Counted from the first letter of the stretch, positions 17,946 to 28,391 are shown. The stretch is DNA of 64,000 nucleotides from an uncultured Sphingomonadaceae bacterium (GCA_902806235.1 CADCVW010000030.1:21187-85186); one strand, 5' to 3'. A program made the numbers and translations. Notes: generated by a model from the letters alone, not told the origin.

Positions 17946-20273
17946 TCACCGCCCGAAGTTTATCCGCCCCGTCACGCCGAAGTAGCGGTCCGCCTCGCGC
18001 GGAATGATGTAACGGTAGCCGCCGCCCGGCCCGCCGTTGGTGATCTGCGCGGCGAAGCTCGTATCGAGCAAGTTCCTGACCTGAAAGGTGAGCTTGAACC
18101 GGTCGTCGGCGTCGACGATGCCGGCCGACAGGTCGATGAGCGTGTAGCCGTCGATCTCGCCCGCCGCGCGGACGACGGGACTCGGGTCGAACAGCGATAG
18201 CTGGTCCGACTGGTAGGAGCCTTGCGCGCCGAAGGTGAAGTCGATCCCGCCGCCCGTCCGCGCCCGGTAGTCGAGACCCAGCGTGCCCTTGTGCTTGGGC
18301 GCGAAGGCGAGCGGGGTGCCCGACGGGATCACCTGCGTCGGCAGGCCGCCCGGCGGCAGGCGGAATTCATCCACTTGCGCGTCGGTGTAGGCGTAACCGC
18401 CCGAGATGTTGAGATCGCGCGCCGGCTGGAAGATCAGGTCCAGCTCCGCGCCGCGCGTGGACACGTCGCCCGCGTTGGTGAAGCGGGTGACCACCACCCC
18501 AGCCACCACGTCCGGATTGTTGGCCTGGAAATTCTTGTACTTGGCGTAGTAGCCGGCGAGGTTGAGCACGAGCCGCCCGTTGAGCAGGCTGTTCTTGAGG
18601 CCCACCTCGAAGCTGTCCGCCGTTTCCGCCTCGATCACGTTGGTGCCGATGGCGGTCAGGTTGAAGAACACGTTGTACGCCGGGCCTTTGTAGCCGCGGG
18701 CGTAGGTGGCGTAGAGCGTGTTGTCCTCCGACAGGTCGACCTGCGCGCCGACGCGCCCGGACAGGTTGTCCTTCGTCGTCGAGTCGCGGAACGGGCCGAA
18801 GCTCGGCTGGATGCCCGGCCCGGCGAGCGCGGTCGTGCGCTGGTGAAAGACGCTGAGCTTGTCGTGGGTGTACCGCAGCCCCGCGATCAACCGGAAGGCG
18901 TCGGACAAGGACAGGGTCGCTTGGCCGTAGGCGGCGAGGTTGTTGAACACGGAGCCGAAGCGCGCGGTGCCCGTCGGGAAGGTCGTCGCCGGCGCGCCCG
19001 GGCTGCCGCAGGGAATCAGGGTGGTCACCGCGGGGCCGTTGCAGACTACGTCGTCGCGGGTGAACACGCGCAGCGACTCGGCGCGCGAGTAGAAGCCGCC
19101 CAGCACATATTCGAGCGTGCGATTGTCGGGCGAGGTGAGGCGCAATTCTTGGCTGAAGGTGTCGCCGTCCTGCGGGCCGACGTCGTGCAGCTGGTTGGCG
19201 CCGACGTAGGCGCGGTAGAGGAAGTCGCCGTAGCGGATCTCGACGTTCTCATACTCGCGATACGCTGTGATGGAGGTGAAAACGTGCTCGCCGACGTCCA
19301 CGTCGAACTGGCCGGAGAAGCCGAACGACTTCTCCCGCGTCCGGGTGACGAGGTTCTGGCGGACGCGCCGTGTGCGGTCGCCGCGCGGCTCGGGCAGCGC
19401 GCCGGCGGTGAAGTTGCTCGGCGGCGTGCCGATCACCTCCGCGCAGCAATCGTCGTTCGCGCGGCGGTAGTCGGCGATGAAGGTCGCCTGGATCGACGGC
19501 GACAGCTCGGACACGAAGATGCCGCGCACGCCGTAGCGCCGGAAGCCGTTAACGTCGCGGCCGACCGTCTCGTTGCGGATGTTGCCGTCGAAGTTCGAGT
19601 AGAAGCCGACCACGCGCGCCGCCGAACGATCGTCCAGCGGCACGTTCAGCGCGAGCCGCGCGCGGTACTCGTCGGGGTCGAAGAACGCCGCTTCCGCGTA
19701 GCCGCCGAACTCGTCGGTCGGCCGCCGGCTGACGATGTTGACTACGCCGGCCGACGCGTTCTTGCCGAACAAGGTGCCCTGCGGCCCGCGCAGCACTTCG
19801 ATCCGCTCGATGTCGACGAGGTCGGCGAAGGCCTCGCCCGAGCGGCTGAACACCACGCCATCGAGCACGGTGGAGACCGACGGCTCGCCCGCGATGGAGA
19901 AGGTGGAGGTGCCCACGCCGCGCAGGAACAGCGACTGGTTGAGCGAGGTGCCCGACTTGCGGATGGTGAGGGTGGGGACGAGGTACTGCGCTTGCTCGAT
20001 GTTGACGCCGCCCTGCGCTTCCAGCGCCGCGCCCGACACGACGGACACCGCGACCGGCACGTCCTGCAGTCGCTCCGACCGCTTCTGCGCGGTGACGATG
20101 ATCTCGGCCGGCGCCTCGTCGGCGAGGGCGGGCGACTCGGACTGCGCCTGATCCGGCCCCTGGTCGGCGGCGGGCTCTTGGCCCGGCGGCAGGCTGTCCT
20201 GCGCGAGCGCGGGCGAGCCGAGCAGCGCACCCAGCGCGAGCAGGCTCGTCGTGGTCGTCAACAAAGCGCGCAT
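17946..20273 (-). CDS. TonB-dependent receptor
   Basis: Signal peptide; ADEAPAEIIVTAQKRSERLQDVPVAVSVVSG, plug ERIEVLRGPQGTLFGKNASAGVVNIVSRRP, beta-barrel repeats. Confidence 0.93.
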   Translation of the reverse strand: MRALLTTTTSLLALGALLGSPALAQDSLPPGQEPAADQGPDQAQSESPALADEAPAEIIVTAQKRSERLQDVPVAVSVVSGAALEAQGGVNIEQAQYLVPTLTIRKSGTSLNQSLFLRGVGTSTFSIAGEPSVSTVLDGVVFSRSGEAFADLVDIERIEVLRGPQGTLFGKNASAGVVNIVSRRPTDEFGGYAEAAFFDPDEYRARLALNVPLDDRSAARVVGFYSNFDGNIRNETVGRDVNGFRRYGVRGIFVSELSPSIQATFIADYRRANDDCCAEVIGTPPSNFTAGALPEPRGDRTRRVRQNLVTRTREKSFGFSGQFDVDVGEHVFTSITAYREYENVEIRYGDFLYRAYVGANQLHDVGPQDGDTFSQELRLTSPDNRTLEYVLGGFYSRAESLRVFTRDDVVCNGPAVTTLIPCGSPGAPATTFPTGTARFGSVFNNLAAYGQATLSLSDAFRLIAGLRYTHDKLSVFHQRTTALAGPGIQPSFGPFRDSTTKDNLSGRVGAQVDLSEDNTLYATYARGYKGPAYNVFFNLTAIGTNVIEAETADSFEVGLKNSLLNGRLVLNLAGYYAKYKNFQANNPDVVAGVVVTRFTNAGDVSTRGAELDLIFQPARDLNISGGYAYTDAQVDEFRLPPGGLPTQVIPSGTPLAFAPKHKGTLGLDYRARTGGGIDFTFGAQGSYQSDQLSLFDPSPVVRAAGEIDGYTLIDLSAGIVDADDRFKLTFQVRNLLDTSFAAQITNGGPGGGYRYIIPREADRYFGVTGRINFGR

Positions 20274-20378
20274 GAGCGTTCCCCCCGATCCGTCCCGCCC
20301 CGCCGCGGGTCTTCGCGGAGGAGCTACCATAGTGCGCGGCGCAGCGCCAAGGCCGCGCCGTGGCCCGGAAGCCACAGG

Positions 20379-21464
20379 TCAGAGGACTTCGCTCATCTCC
20401 ACCGCCCGGCGCTCGCGCGCGCTGATCTCGGCGGCCATGCCCATCGCCACCGCGCGCAGCCCGTCGTCGGCCGTCACCTCGACGGGCCCTTCGCCGCGCA
20501 CGGCGCGCAGGAACGCCTGGTGCTCGTAGAAGGTCGCGCCGTGGTGATGGCCTGCTCGGAGCGCCACTTCGTCGACGCCCACGTGGGTGCGCTCGGGCGC
20601 CTTCAGTTTCATGAAGCCGGTGCGCGGGCTGCGGACGAGGGTGCCGTCGGGAATGAAAACGTCGAGCCGGGCGGCGTTGCCCACCGCCGTCATTTCCTCC
20701 TGGTTCTCCGCTCCTTCAGCGAACATGCATAGGTCGAGCATGGCGCGCGTGCCGTCCGCGAAGTCGACGGTAGTATAGCTGTTGTCGATGATGTCCGGCC
20801 GCTCCCCCTCGTAGCGCTCGTCAACGTGGTTCACGTCCATCGCGCCCGAGCAGTAGACGCGCACCGGCTCCGACCGCACGATCAGGCGCATCAGGTCGAA
20901 GAAGTGGCAGCACTTCTCCACCATCGTGCCGCCTGTGTTGCGGTTGAACCGGTTCCAGTCCCCGACCTTGGGCAGGAAGGGGAAGCGGTGCTCGCGGATC
21001 GACAGCATCCGGAGCGCGCCGACGTCGCCGGCGTGGACGCGCCGGATGAACTCGGCGGCCGGCGGCATGTAGCGGTATTCCATCGCGGTCCAGAACACCC
21101 GTCCGCTGCTCGCCGCCGCTTCCGCCACCCAGCGCGCGTCCGCCACCGTGGTCGCCAGCGGCTTTTCGCACAGGATATGCACCTCGGCGTCGAACAAGGG
21201 CTCGAGCACCTCGCGGTGCGTGTGGTTCGGCGAGGCGACGACCACCGCGTCCACGTCGCCGCTCTCCGCTAACTCGGCCGCGCCCGCGTAGACGCTGATC
21301 CCGTCCGCCGCGTCGCCGAGCGCCTTGCGGGCCCAGCCCAGCGAGCGCTCCACCGGGTCGGCGATGGCGACCAGCCGCGCGCCGGGGGTAATCGCCAGGT
21401 TATTGATGTGCTCCACGCCCATCATGCCCGTGCCGACCAGGCCGTAGCGCACCACCTCTCCCAT
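20379..21464 (-). CDS. Gfo/Idh/MocA family NAD-binding protein (candidate NAD+-dependent glycosidase/dehydrogenase)
   Basis: VRYGLVGTGMMGVEHINNLA, CEKPLATTVADARW, NTGGTMVEKCCHFFDLMRLI. Confidence 0.9.
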   Translation of the reverse strand: MGEVVRYGLVGTGMMGVEHINNLAITPGARLVAIADPVERSLGWARKALGDAADGISVYAGAAELAESGDVDAVVVASPNHTHREVLEPLFDAEVHILCEKPLATTVADARWVAEAAASSGRVFWTAMEYRYMPPAAEFIRRVHAGDVGALRMLSIREHRFPFLPKVGDWNRFNRNTGGTMVEKCCHFFDLMRLIVRSEPVRVYCSGAMDVNHVDERYEGERPDIIDNSYTTVDFADGTRAMLDLCMFAEGAENQEEMTAVGNAARLDVFIPDGTLVRSPRTGFMKLKAPERTHVGVDEVALRAGHHHGATFYEHQAFLRAVRGEGPVEVTADDGLRAVAMGMAAEISARERRAVEMSEVL

Positions 21465-21492
21465 CGCGTCCCACCTCGTGTATGAGCGGCGC

Positions 21493-22410
21493 ATGGCCGA
21501 CCTCCTCCCTTCGCCCGAACCCCGCCCGCTCGGCAAGAGCGGCATCACCGTATCGCCCCTCGCCTGGGGCATGTGGCGCTTTGCCGGCGAGGACCTCCGG
21601 TCGGCGCAGGAGAAGGTTGAAGCGGTGCTGGAGGCAGGCGTTACCCTGTTCGACACCGCCGACATCTACGGCCCGGACAACGGCGAGCGGTTCGGCGCGG
21701 CCGAGCTGCTGCTGGGCCGGGTGTTCGCAGCGGCGAAGGGCCTGCGCAAGCGCATGGTGCTCGCCACCAAGGGCGGCATCGTCATCGGCACGCCCTACGA
21801 CTCGTCGGCCGACTATCTCGCCGCGGCAATCGATGCGTCTTTGAAGCGGCTCGGCGTCGAGCGGGTCGACCTGTGGCAGATCCACCGGCCCGACATGCTC
21901 ACCCACCCGCAGGAGGCGGCGCGCGCGCTTGAGAGCGCGATGCGCGCTGGCAAGGTGCGCGCGGTGGGCGTCTCCAACCACACGCCCGCGCAGACGCGGG
22001 CGCTGGCGAAGTACCTGCGCGAAGCGTCGGTGCCGCTCGCCTCCACCCAGCCCGAATTCTCGGCGCTCGCGCTCCAGCCGCTCGTCGATGGCACCCTCGA
22101 CCTCGCGATGCAGCGCGATATCGCCGTGCTCGCCTGGTCGCCGCTCGCGCAGGGGCGCATCGCCGCTCCGCAGGACGATCGCGCGCTGGCGGTGGCGGAG
22201 CTGCTCGACCGCAAGGCGGAGGAGGCGGGCGTGGAGCGCTCCGCCGCGGCGTTCAGCTGGATCATGGCGCACCCGTCGCGGGCGATCCCGATCGTCGGCA
22301 CGCAGAACGTGGCGCGCATCCGCGAGATCGGCGACGCGCTCAAGCCGCGCTGGACGCGGGCGGAATGGTACGAGGTGCTGCAGGCGTCGATGGGGGAGAA
22401 ACTGCCGTGA
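21493..22410 (+). CDS. Aldo/keto reductase
   Basis: FDTADIYGPDNGERFGAAELLLG, VLATKGG, VDLWQIHRPD, AWSPLAQGRI. Confidence 0.92.
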   Translation: MADLLPSPEPRPLGKSGITVSPLAWGMWRFAGEDLRSAQEKVEAVLEAGVTLFDTADIYGPDNGERFGAAELLLGRVFAAAKGLRKRMVLATKGGIVIGTPYDSSADYLAAAIDASLKRLGVERVDLWQIHRPDMLTHPQEAARALESAMRAGKVRAVGVSNHTPAQTRALAKYLREASVPLASTQPEFSALALQPLVDGTLDLAMQRDIAVLAWSPLAQGRIAAPQDDRALAVAELLDRKAEEAGVERSAAAFSWIMAHPSRAIPIVGTQNVARIREIGDALKPRWTRAEWYEVLQASMGEKLP

Positions 22411-23477
22411 GCGACGGGGCGAAGGGGTGCGAGGTCAGCTGGTTCTCGGCGCTGTGCGACGACGACTACGAGTTCCTGGGCGTCCCCGACGATAAGCTGA
22501 AGTCCAGCTGGGAGCACTGCCGTGACATCGTGCTCCAGGCGGAGACGAGCGGCTTCGATAACATCCTGCTGCCCAGCGGCTACCAGCTCGGCATCGACAC
22601 CGCCGCTTTCGCCGCGGCGATCGCGCCGATGCTGAAGCGCATGCGCCTGCTGATGGCCGAGCGGATCGGCGAAACCTGGCCGCCGCAGCTCGCGCGGCGC
22701 ATCGCCACCATCGACCGCATCCTCGGCGGGCGGCTGACAGTGAACGTTATCTCGTCGGACCTGCCCGGCGAGCAGCTGGCGTCGGCCCCGCGCTACCAGC
22801 GGACGCTCGAGGCGATGCTCATTCTCAAGACGCTGCTCAACGGCGAGCCGCTCGACCACCAGGGCGAGGCGTACAAGATTAAGGTCGATCCGCCGCGGGT
22901 AGGGACGGTGAGCGGCAGATGCCCGCAGCTCTACTTCGGCGGGCTGTCGCCGGATGCGCGCGAGGCCGCGGCGCGGGGCTGCGACGTTTATCTGATGTGG
23001 CCCGACCGCCGCGAGGCGGTCGCCGACATCATGGCCGACATGACGGCGCGCGCGGCGAAGCACGGGCGCACCCTGCGCTTCGGCTACCGCGTCCACGTGG
23101 TGGTGCGCGATACAGAAGCCGAAGCGCGCGCCGCGGCCGACCGGCTCCTGTCCAAGCTCGACGAAGGCGCGGGCGCGGCGATCCGCGCCAAGTCGCTCGA
23201 CTCGGCTTCGGCGGGCGTCGCCGCGCAGGCCGCGCTGCGCGAGACGGCGGCCGACGACGGCTACGCGGAAGAGAACTTGTGGACCGGCATCGGCCGCGCG
23301 CGCTCGGGCTGCGGCGCGGCGATCGTCGGCGATCCGGATCAGGTGCTGGCGAAGCTCCGCTTGTACCAAGACATGGGAATCGAGGCCTTCATTCTGTCGG
23401 GCTACCCGCATGCGGCGGAGGCCGACCTGTTCGCGCGCCACGTGCTGCCGAAGCTGGAGCACGGGCCGCTGGCCTGA
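22407..23477 (+). CDS. LLM class flavin-dependent monooxygenase, SsuD/SmoC-like
   Basis: GTG start overlapping AKR stop; CEVSWFSALCDDDYEFLGVPDDKLKSSWEHCRDIVLQAE, GRLTVNVISSDLPGE, LYFGGLSPDAREAAA, LRFGYRVHVVVRDTE, ENLWTGIGRARSGCGAAIVGDPDQV. Confidence 0.9.
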   Translation: MSDGAKGCEVSWFSALCDDDYEFLGVPDDKLKSSWEHCRDIVLQAETSGFDNILLPSGYQLGIDTAAFAAAIAPMLKRMRLLMAERIGETWPPQLARRIATIDRILGGRLTVNVISSDLPGEQLASAPRYQRTLEAMLILKTLLNGEPLDHQGEAYKIKVDPPRVGTVSGRCPQLYFGGLSPDAREAAARGCDVYLMWPDRREAVADIMADMTARAAKHGRTLRFGYRVHVVVRDTEAEARAAADRLLSKLDEGAGAAIRAKSLDSASAGVAAQAALRETAADDGYAEENLWTGIGRARSGCGAAIVGDPDQVLAKLRLYQDMGIEAFILSGYPHAAEADLFARHVLPKLEHGPLA

Positions 23478-23510
23478 CAGCGTTGGAGGACGGGTCGTTT
23501 CGACGCTGAT

Positions 23511-23613
23511 CCGTCACCCCCGCGAAGGCGGGGGTCTATGACCTTCCACGGTCGTGAGCGCGCACCGAGCCGGCGTCGGGGTTTATGAATTCCCGCTTTC
23601 GCGGGAATGACGG
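23511..23613. repeat. Paired palindromic intergenic element (BIME-like)
   Basis: CCGTCA + CCCCCGC-GAAG-GCGGGGG (23517-23534) ... TTCCCGC-TTTC-GCGGGAA (23590-23607) + TGACGG; between convergent genes. Confidence 0.8.
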
Positions 23614-23641
23614 GCTGGAGGAGGCGTCGCTCTTCCTCGCT

Positions 23642-25120
23642 TCACGCCAGCGCCCGCGCGAGCGCGCCGCGCCAGCCGTCAAGCAGCGCCGTCCGCTCCG
23701 CCGCCTCCATCCGCGGGGCGAAGCGCTCCGCCTTGCCCGCGAGCCTCGCCACCTCGTCGAGCCCGCTCCACAGCCCGACGCCGATCCCGGCGAGGAACGC
23801 CGCGCCGAGCGCGGTGCTCTCCAGATCGGCGCGCCGCTCGACGGGCGCATCCAGCACGTTGGCGAGGAACTGGAGTAGCCAGTCGCTCGCCGCCATGCCG
23901 CCGTCAACGCGGAGGACCACCGGTCGCGGCGCGCCGTCGCGCGCCGTGGCGTCGAGCAGGTCGGCGGTTTGGTAGGCGACCGCCTCCAGCGCGGCGCGCG
24001 CGAGGTGGGCGCGGGTGGTGGCGAGCGTCAGCCCGCTGAGGAGGCCCCGCGCGTCCGGCCGCCAGTGCGGCGCGCCGAGCCCCGTGAAGCCGGGCACCAT
24101 AAAAACGCCGCCGTTGTCGGGCACGGAGGCGGCGAGCGCGCCGGTTTCGGCCGCCTCCGCGATCAGGCCCAGGCCGTCGCGCAGCCACTTCACTGCCGCG
24201 CCCGCGACGAAGATGGAGCCTTCGAGAGCGAAGCAGGGCGCCCCGGCCAGCCGGTAGGCAGTGGTGGCGAGCAGCCGGTTGGTCGAGGGGAGCGGCTGCG
24301 CCCCCGTGTTCACCAGGAGGAAGCAGCCGGTGCCGTAGGTCGCCTTGGTCGCGCCCGGCGCGAAGCAGCCCTGGCCGACGAGCGCCGCCTGCTGGTCGCC
24401 CGCCACGCCGGCGATGGGGATGGCGCGGCCGAACAATCCGGGGTCGGTCTCGCCGAACGCCCCCGCGTTGTCGCGCACCTCCGGCAGCACCGCCATGGGT
24501 ACGTCGAGCAGGCCGCACAGCTCCTCGTCCCAAACTTGCTCGCGCAAGTCGAACAGCAACGTCCGGCTCGCGTTCGTAGGGTCCGTCGCGTGGATGCGCC
24601 CGCCCGTCAGCCGCCACAGCAGGAAGCTGTCGATTGTGCCAAAGGCGAGCTCGCCCGCCTCGGCGCGCGCGCGCGCGCCCGGGACGTGGTCGAGCAGCCA
24701 AGCGAGCTTGGTGCCAGAGAAATAAGGATCGAGCAGCAGCCCGGTGCGCGCCTGAACCAGCGGCTCGTGGCCCGCGGCGCGGAGCATCGCGCACTGGTCG
24801 GCCGTGCGCCGGTCCTGCCAGACGATCGCGCGGTGGATAGGGACCCCGGTCGCGCGATCCCAGACCACGGCCGTCTCGCGCTGGTTGGTGATGCCGATCG
24901 CCGCCACCGTGTCCGCGCCGACGCGGCCGACGACCTCGCGCGCGGTGGCCAGGACGTCGCGCCAGATATCTTCCGCGTCGTGTTCGACCCAACCGTCGGC
25001 GGGGTAGTGCTGCGGCAGTTCGGCTTGGGCGGCGGCGACGGCGCGGGCTCCGCGGTCGAACAGGATGCTGCGCGTCGACGTGGTGCCCTGGTCGATGGCC
25101 AGGATGTACCGTCCGCTCAC
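23642..25120 (-). CDS. glpK: Glycerol kinase
   Basis: [47 protein letters not shown]. Confidence 0.95.
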   Translation of the reverse strand: MSGRYILAIDQGTTSTRSILFDRGARAVAAAQAELPQHYPADGWVEHDAEDIWRDVLATAREVVGRVGADTVAAIGITNQRETAVVWDRATGVPIHRAIVWQDRRTADQCAMLRAAGHEPLVQARTGLLLDPYFSGTKLAWLLDHVPGARARAEAGELAFGTIDSFLLWRLTGGRIHATDPTNASRTLLFDLREQVWDEELCGLLDVPMAVLPEVRDNAGAFGETDPGLFGRAIPIAGVAGDQQAALVGQGCFAPGATKATYGTGCFLLVNTGAQPLPSTNRLLATTAYRLAGAPCFALEGSIFVAGAAVKWLRDGLGLIAEAAETGALAASVPDNGGVFMVPGFTGLGAPHWRPDARGLLSGLTLATTRAHLARAALEAVAYQTADLLDATARDGAPRPVVLRVDGGMAASDWLLQFLANVLDAPVERRADLESTALGAAFLAGIGVGLWSGLDEVARLAGKAERFAPRMEAAERTALLDGWRGALARALA

Positions 25121-26616
25121 GCGCCCGCCTCCGCCGTCGCTCCGCTCATCCGCTTCTCCACCCTCGCGACTTCCGCCGCGCTCATGTGCAGCCCGAGCTT
25201 GGTGCGTCGCCACAGCACGTCCTCCGCGGTCAGCGCCCACTCCTCCTTTTCGAGGTAGGCGAGCTCGCGCTCGTGCAGACCCGCGCCGTAATGCGGGCCC
25301 AGGTCGTCCAGGTCGGCCGCGTCGCCCAGCACCCGCTCGAGCCGCGACCCGTAGGCGTGGGCCAGCCGCCGGGCGAGCGGCGCGGGCAGAAACGGCCAAC
25401 GCGCGCGCGCCGCGGCCAGAAAGGAGTCGAACGCGCCGATGTCGCCGCCGGGCAGCGGGGCCGCGCCCGTCCAGGCGGCGCCCGCGTCGGGCAGATGCGG
25501 GCGGAGCTTGTCCACCGCCTGCTCGGCGAGCCGGCGAAAGGTGGTGATCTTGCCGCCGAACACCGACAGCATCGGCGCGCCCGGCCCGTCGCTTAATTCC
25601 AGCACGTAATCGCGCGTCACCGCCGAGGCGTCGTCCGCGCCGTCGTCGAACAAGGGGCGCACGCCCGAATAGCTGTGCACCACGTCGCCCGGCCCGATTT
25701 CGCGGCGGAGGTAGCGGTTCGCGCTCTCGCATAGGTAGGCGACCTCGTGCGCGTCGATCCGCGCTGGGCCGTCCGCGGTGGTCCAGGGCACGTCGGTGGT
25801 GCCGATCAGCGTGTAGTCCCCTTCGTACGGGATGGCGAAGACGATGCGGGTGTCCGGGTTCTGCAGGATGAAGGCGTGGTCGCCGGCGAAGAGGCGGGGC
25901 ACGACGATGTGGCTGCCCTTCACCAGCCGCGGGTGGCGGCCGGGGGTCCCCGCCGCCTCCAGCAGCGCGCCGACGGACGCGCCGGCGGCGTTGACGACGG
26001 CGCGGGCGGCGACCTCGCGCCAGCCCTTCTCGTCACGCAGGGTGGCGGTCCACGTCCCCGGCCCGCGGCGCAGCGCCGTCACGCGCGTCCGCGTGAGCAC
26101 TTCCGCCCCCCGCTCGCGCGCGTCCAGCGCTAAGAGCGCGACGAGCCGCGCGTCGTCTACCCAGCAATCGGCGTAGGAGAAGCCGCGGGCGACGTGCGGC
26201 TTCAGCCCCTGCCCGAGCGGCGTCCCCGCGAGCTTCACCCCGCGCGAGCCGGGCAGCGTGCGCCCGCCGCCTAAGTTGTCGTAGAGCAACAGCCCGAGCC
26301 GGATCAGCCAGCCCGGCCGCCCGTTCGGCGGCCGCGGCAGCACGAAGGTGAGCGGGTAGACGAGGTGCGGCGCGACGCGGAGCAGCCGCTCGCGCTCACG
26401 CAACGCCTCGCGCACCAGCCGGAACTCGTAATATTCGAGGTAGCGTAGCCCGCCGTGGATCAGCTTGGTCGACGCCGACGAGGTTTGCCCGGCGAGGTCG
26501 CCGGCCTCCGCCAGCAGCGCGCGCAGGCCCCGCCCGGCCGCGTCGCGCGCGATCCCCGCGCCGTTGACGCCGCCGCCGACGATCAGCAAGTCGTATGGGG
26601 GTGCTTCCCTGATCAT
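25117..26616 (-). CDS. glpD: Glycerol-3-phosphate dehydrogenase
   Basis: [39 protein letters not shown]. Confidence 0.95.
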   Translation of the reverse strand: MIREAPPYDLLIVGGGVNGAGIARDAAGRGLRALLAEAGDLAGQTSSASTKLIHGGLRYLEYYEFRLVREALRERERLLRVAPHLVYPLTFVLPRPPNGRPGWLIRLGLLLYDNLGGGRTLPGSRGVKLAGTPLGQGLKPHVARGFSYADCWVDDARLVALLALDARERGAEVLTRTRVTALRRGPGTWTATLRDEKGWREVAARAVVNAAGASVGALLEAAGTPGRHPRLVKGSHIVVPRLFAGDHAFILQNPDTRIVFAIPYEGDYTLIGTTDVPWTTADGPARIDAHEVAYLCESANRYLRREIGPGDVVHSYSGVRPLFDDGADDASAVTRDYVLELSDGPGAPMLSVFGGKITTFRRLAEQAVDKLRPHLPDAGAAWTGAAPLPGGDIGAFDSFLAAARARWPFLPAPLARRLAHAYGSRLERVLGDAADLDDLGPHYGAGLHERELAYLEKEEWALTAEDVLWRRTKLGLHMSAAEVARVEKRMSGATAEAGA

Positions 26617-26658
26617 CCGCCGCGCTCCATAGCGCGGCGGATGGCGGAGAGGAACGGC

Positions 26659-27255
26659 ATGGCGAGGCCCCTGGTGGTCGGCATCGGCGGCACGGTCGCG
26701 ACCAATAGCTCGACGGAGCAGGCGCTGCGCCTCGCGCTCGCCGCCGCGGCGGAAGCAGGGGCGGAAACGCGGCTGTTCGGCGGCGGATATCTCGCGCAGT
26801 TGCCGCACTACATGACCGACTCCGACGCGGCCTGCACCAAGTGCGCCGAGCTGATCGAGGCGGTGCGCGCGGCGGACGGGCTGGTGATCGCCAGCCCGGG
26901 CTACCACGGCTCGATCTCCGGTCTGGTCAAGAACGCTATCGATTACCTGGAGGAAACCGCCAAGGACCCGCGCGTGTACCTGGACGGGGTGCCCGTCGGC
27001 CTGATCGCCACCGCCTACGGCTGGCAGGCGACCGGATCGACGCTGGCGACGCTCCGCTCGATTGTCCACGCGCTCCGCGGCTGGCCGACGCCGCTCGGCG
27101 CGGCAATCAACAGTTCGGGCGGCATCTTCCGCGACGGGGATTGCACAGACGCGGGGGCTGCGGGGCAGCTGCGGCTCGTCGGCCGCCAAGTGTTCGAGTT
27201 CGCGCGGCTGCGGCGCAGCGACCCGGCCGTGATGGAAACCGGCCCGCAGGCCTAG
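26659..27255 (+). CDS. NAD(P)H-dependent FMN reductase (flavodoxin-like fold)
   Basis: VVGIGGTVATNSSTEQALRLAL, ADGLVIASPGYHGSISGLVKNAIDYLEE, GVPVGLIATAYG. Confidence 0.87.
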   Translation: MARPLVVGIGGTVATNSSTEQALRLALAAAAEAGAETRLFGGGYLAQLPHYMTDSDAACTKCAELIEAVRAADGLVIASPGYHGSISGLVKNAIDYLEETAKDPRVYLDGVPVGLIATAYGWQATGSTLATLRSIVHALRGWPTPLGAAINSSGGIFRDGDCTDAGAAGQLRLVGRQVFEFARLRRSDPAVMETGPQA

Positions 27256-27259
27256 CGTC

Positions 27260-28324
27260 ATGCGCGTCTTGCTCACGGCCGACGCGGTCGGCGGGGTGTG
27301 GACCTACGCACTCGACCTCGCCCGCGCGCTCGCGCCGCTCGACGTAGAGGCGGTGGTCGCCGTGATGGGTCCGTCGCCCGGCCCGGCGTTGCGGGAAGCG
27401 GGAAGCGGTATCCAGCTGATCGACACGGGGCTGCCGCTCGACTGGCTGACTGACGACCGCTCGGCCGCCCGGCGCGCCGGCGAGGCGCTGGCCGCGCTCG
27501 CCGCGGAGGAGCGCGTGGACCTCGTCCACCTCAACGCCCCGCCGCTGGCAGTCGCGCCCTTCCCCGTCCCCGTGCTCGCCGTCGCGCACAGTTCGGTCGC
27601 GACCTGGTGGACGGCGGTGAAGGGTGCGGAGTTGCTGCCGGCCGACTTCGCATGGCGCGCGGCGCAGTTCGGCGAAGGGCTGCGTGTCGCCGCCCGCGTC
27701 GCTGCGCCGAGCGCCGCCTACGCCGACGCGGTGGCGCGAACCTACGGCCTGCCCGCGCGTCCGACGGTCGTCCACAATGCCCGCGCTCTGCTGTCCCTGA
27801 CGCCCACCGTCGCGCCCGCGTCCCACGCGTTCACCGCCGGCCGCCTATGGGACGAGGGGAAAGGGACGGCGACCCTCGACCGCGCGGCCGCGCTCGCCGC
27901 GGTACCGGTCCTCGCCGCGGGCCCGCTTCTCGGACCGAACGGCGTACGGGCCGAGGCGCCGCACCTCTGCTGCATAGGCAATCTCTCCGAACCCGAGCTG
28001 TTGGCGCGGCTGGCTGAGCGCCCGATCTTTGTCTCCGCCGCGCTATACGAGCCTTTCGGCCTGTCAGTGCTGGAGGCAGCGCACTTTGGCTGCGCGCTGG
28101 TTCTATCCGAAAATTCTACCTTTCGCGAGTTATGGGACGGAGCGGCACGCTTCGTGCCAGCGCGCGACGCGGAAGCCTATGCCGCGGCGCTGGATGCGCT
28201 GGTGGCCGACAGGCCGGAACGCGCGCTACTCGGGGCGGCGGCGCGGGCGCGGGCCGGGCGGTTCACGGTGGAACGACAGGCGCGGGCGTATCTGACGCTG
28301 TACCGGGAAATGCTCATCGAGTAG
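27260..28324 (+). CDS. Glycosyltransferase family 4
   Basis: MRVLLTADAVGGVWTYALDLARAL; YEPFGLSVLEAAHFGCALVLS. Confidence 0.88.
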   Translation: MRVLLTADAVGGVWTYALDLARALAPLDVEAVVAVMGPSPGPALREAGSGIQLIDTGLPLDWLTDDRSAARRAGEALAALAAEERVDLVHLNAPPLAVAPFPVPVLAVAHSSVATWWTAVKGAELLPADFAWRAAQFGEGLRVAARVAAPSAAYADAVARTYGLPARPTVVHNARALLSLTPTVAPASHAFTAGRLWDEGKGTATLDRAAALAAVPVLAAGPLLGPNGVRAEAPHLCCIGNLSEPELLARLAERPIFVSAALYEPFGLSVLEAAHFGCALVLSENSTFRELWDGAARFVPARDAEAYAAALDALVADRPERALLGAAARARAGRFTVERQARAYLTLYREMLIE

Positions 28325-28391
28325 CACCAACGAACAAGGGCCCATGTTCCCTGCTTGCGGGCGCGCAACGAATCGGCCAAGCCGTCGCGCC

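Noticed and set aside
18222-20732. 836-aa plus-strand ORF opposite the TonB-dependent receptor
   Set aside because: Arg/Val/Gly-rich low-complexity translation, no recognisable motifs, perfectly antisense to a well-supported TonB receptor; GC-driven spurious ORF.
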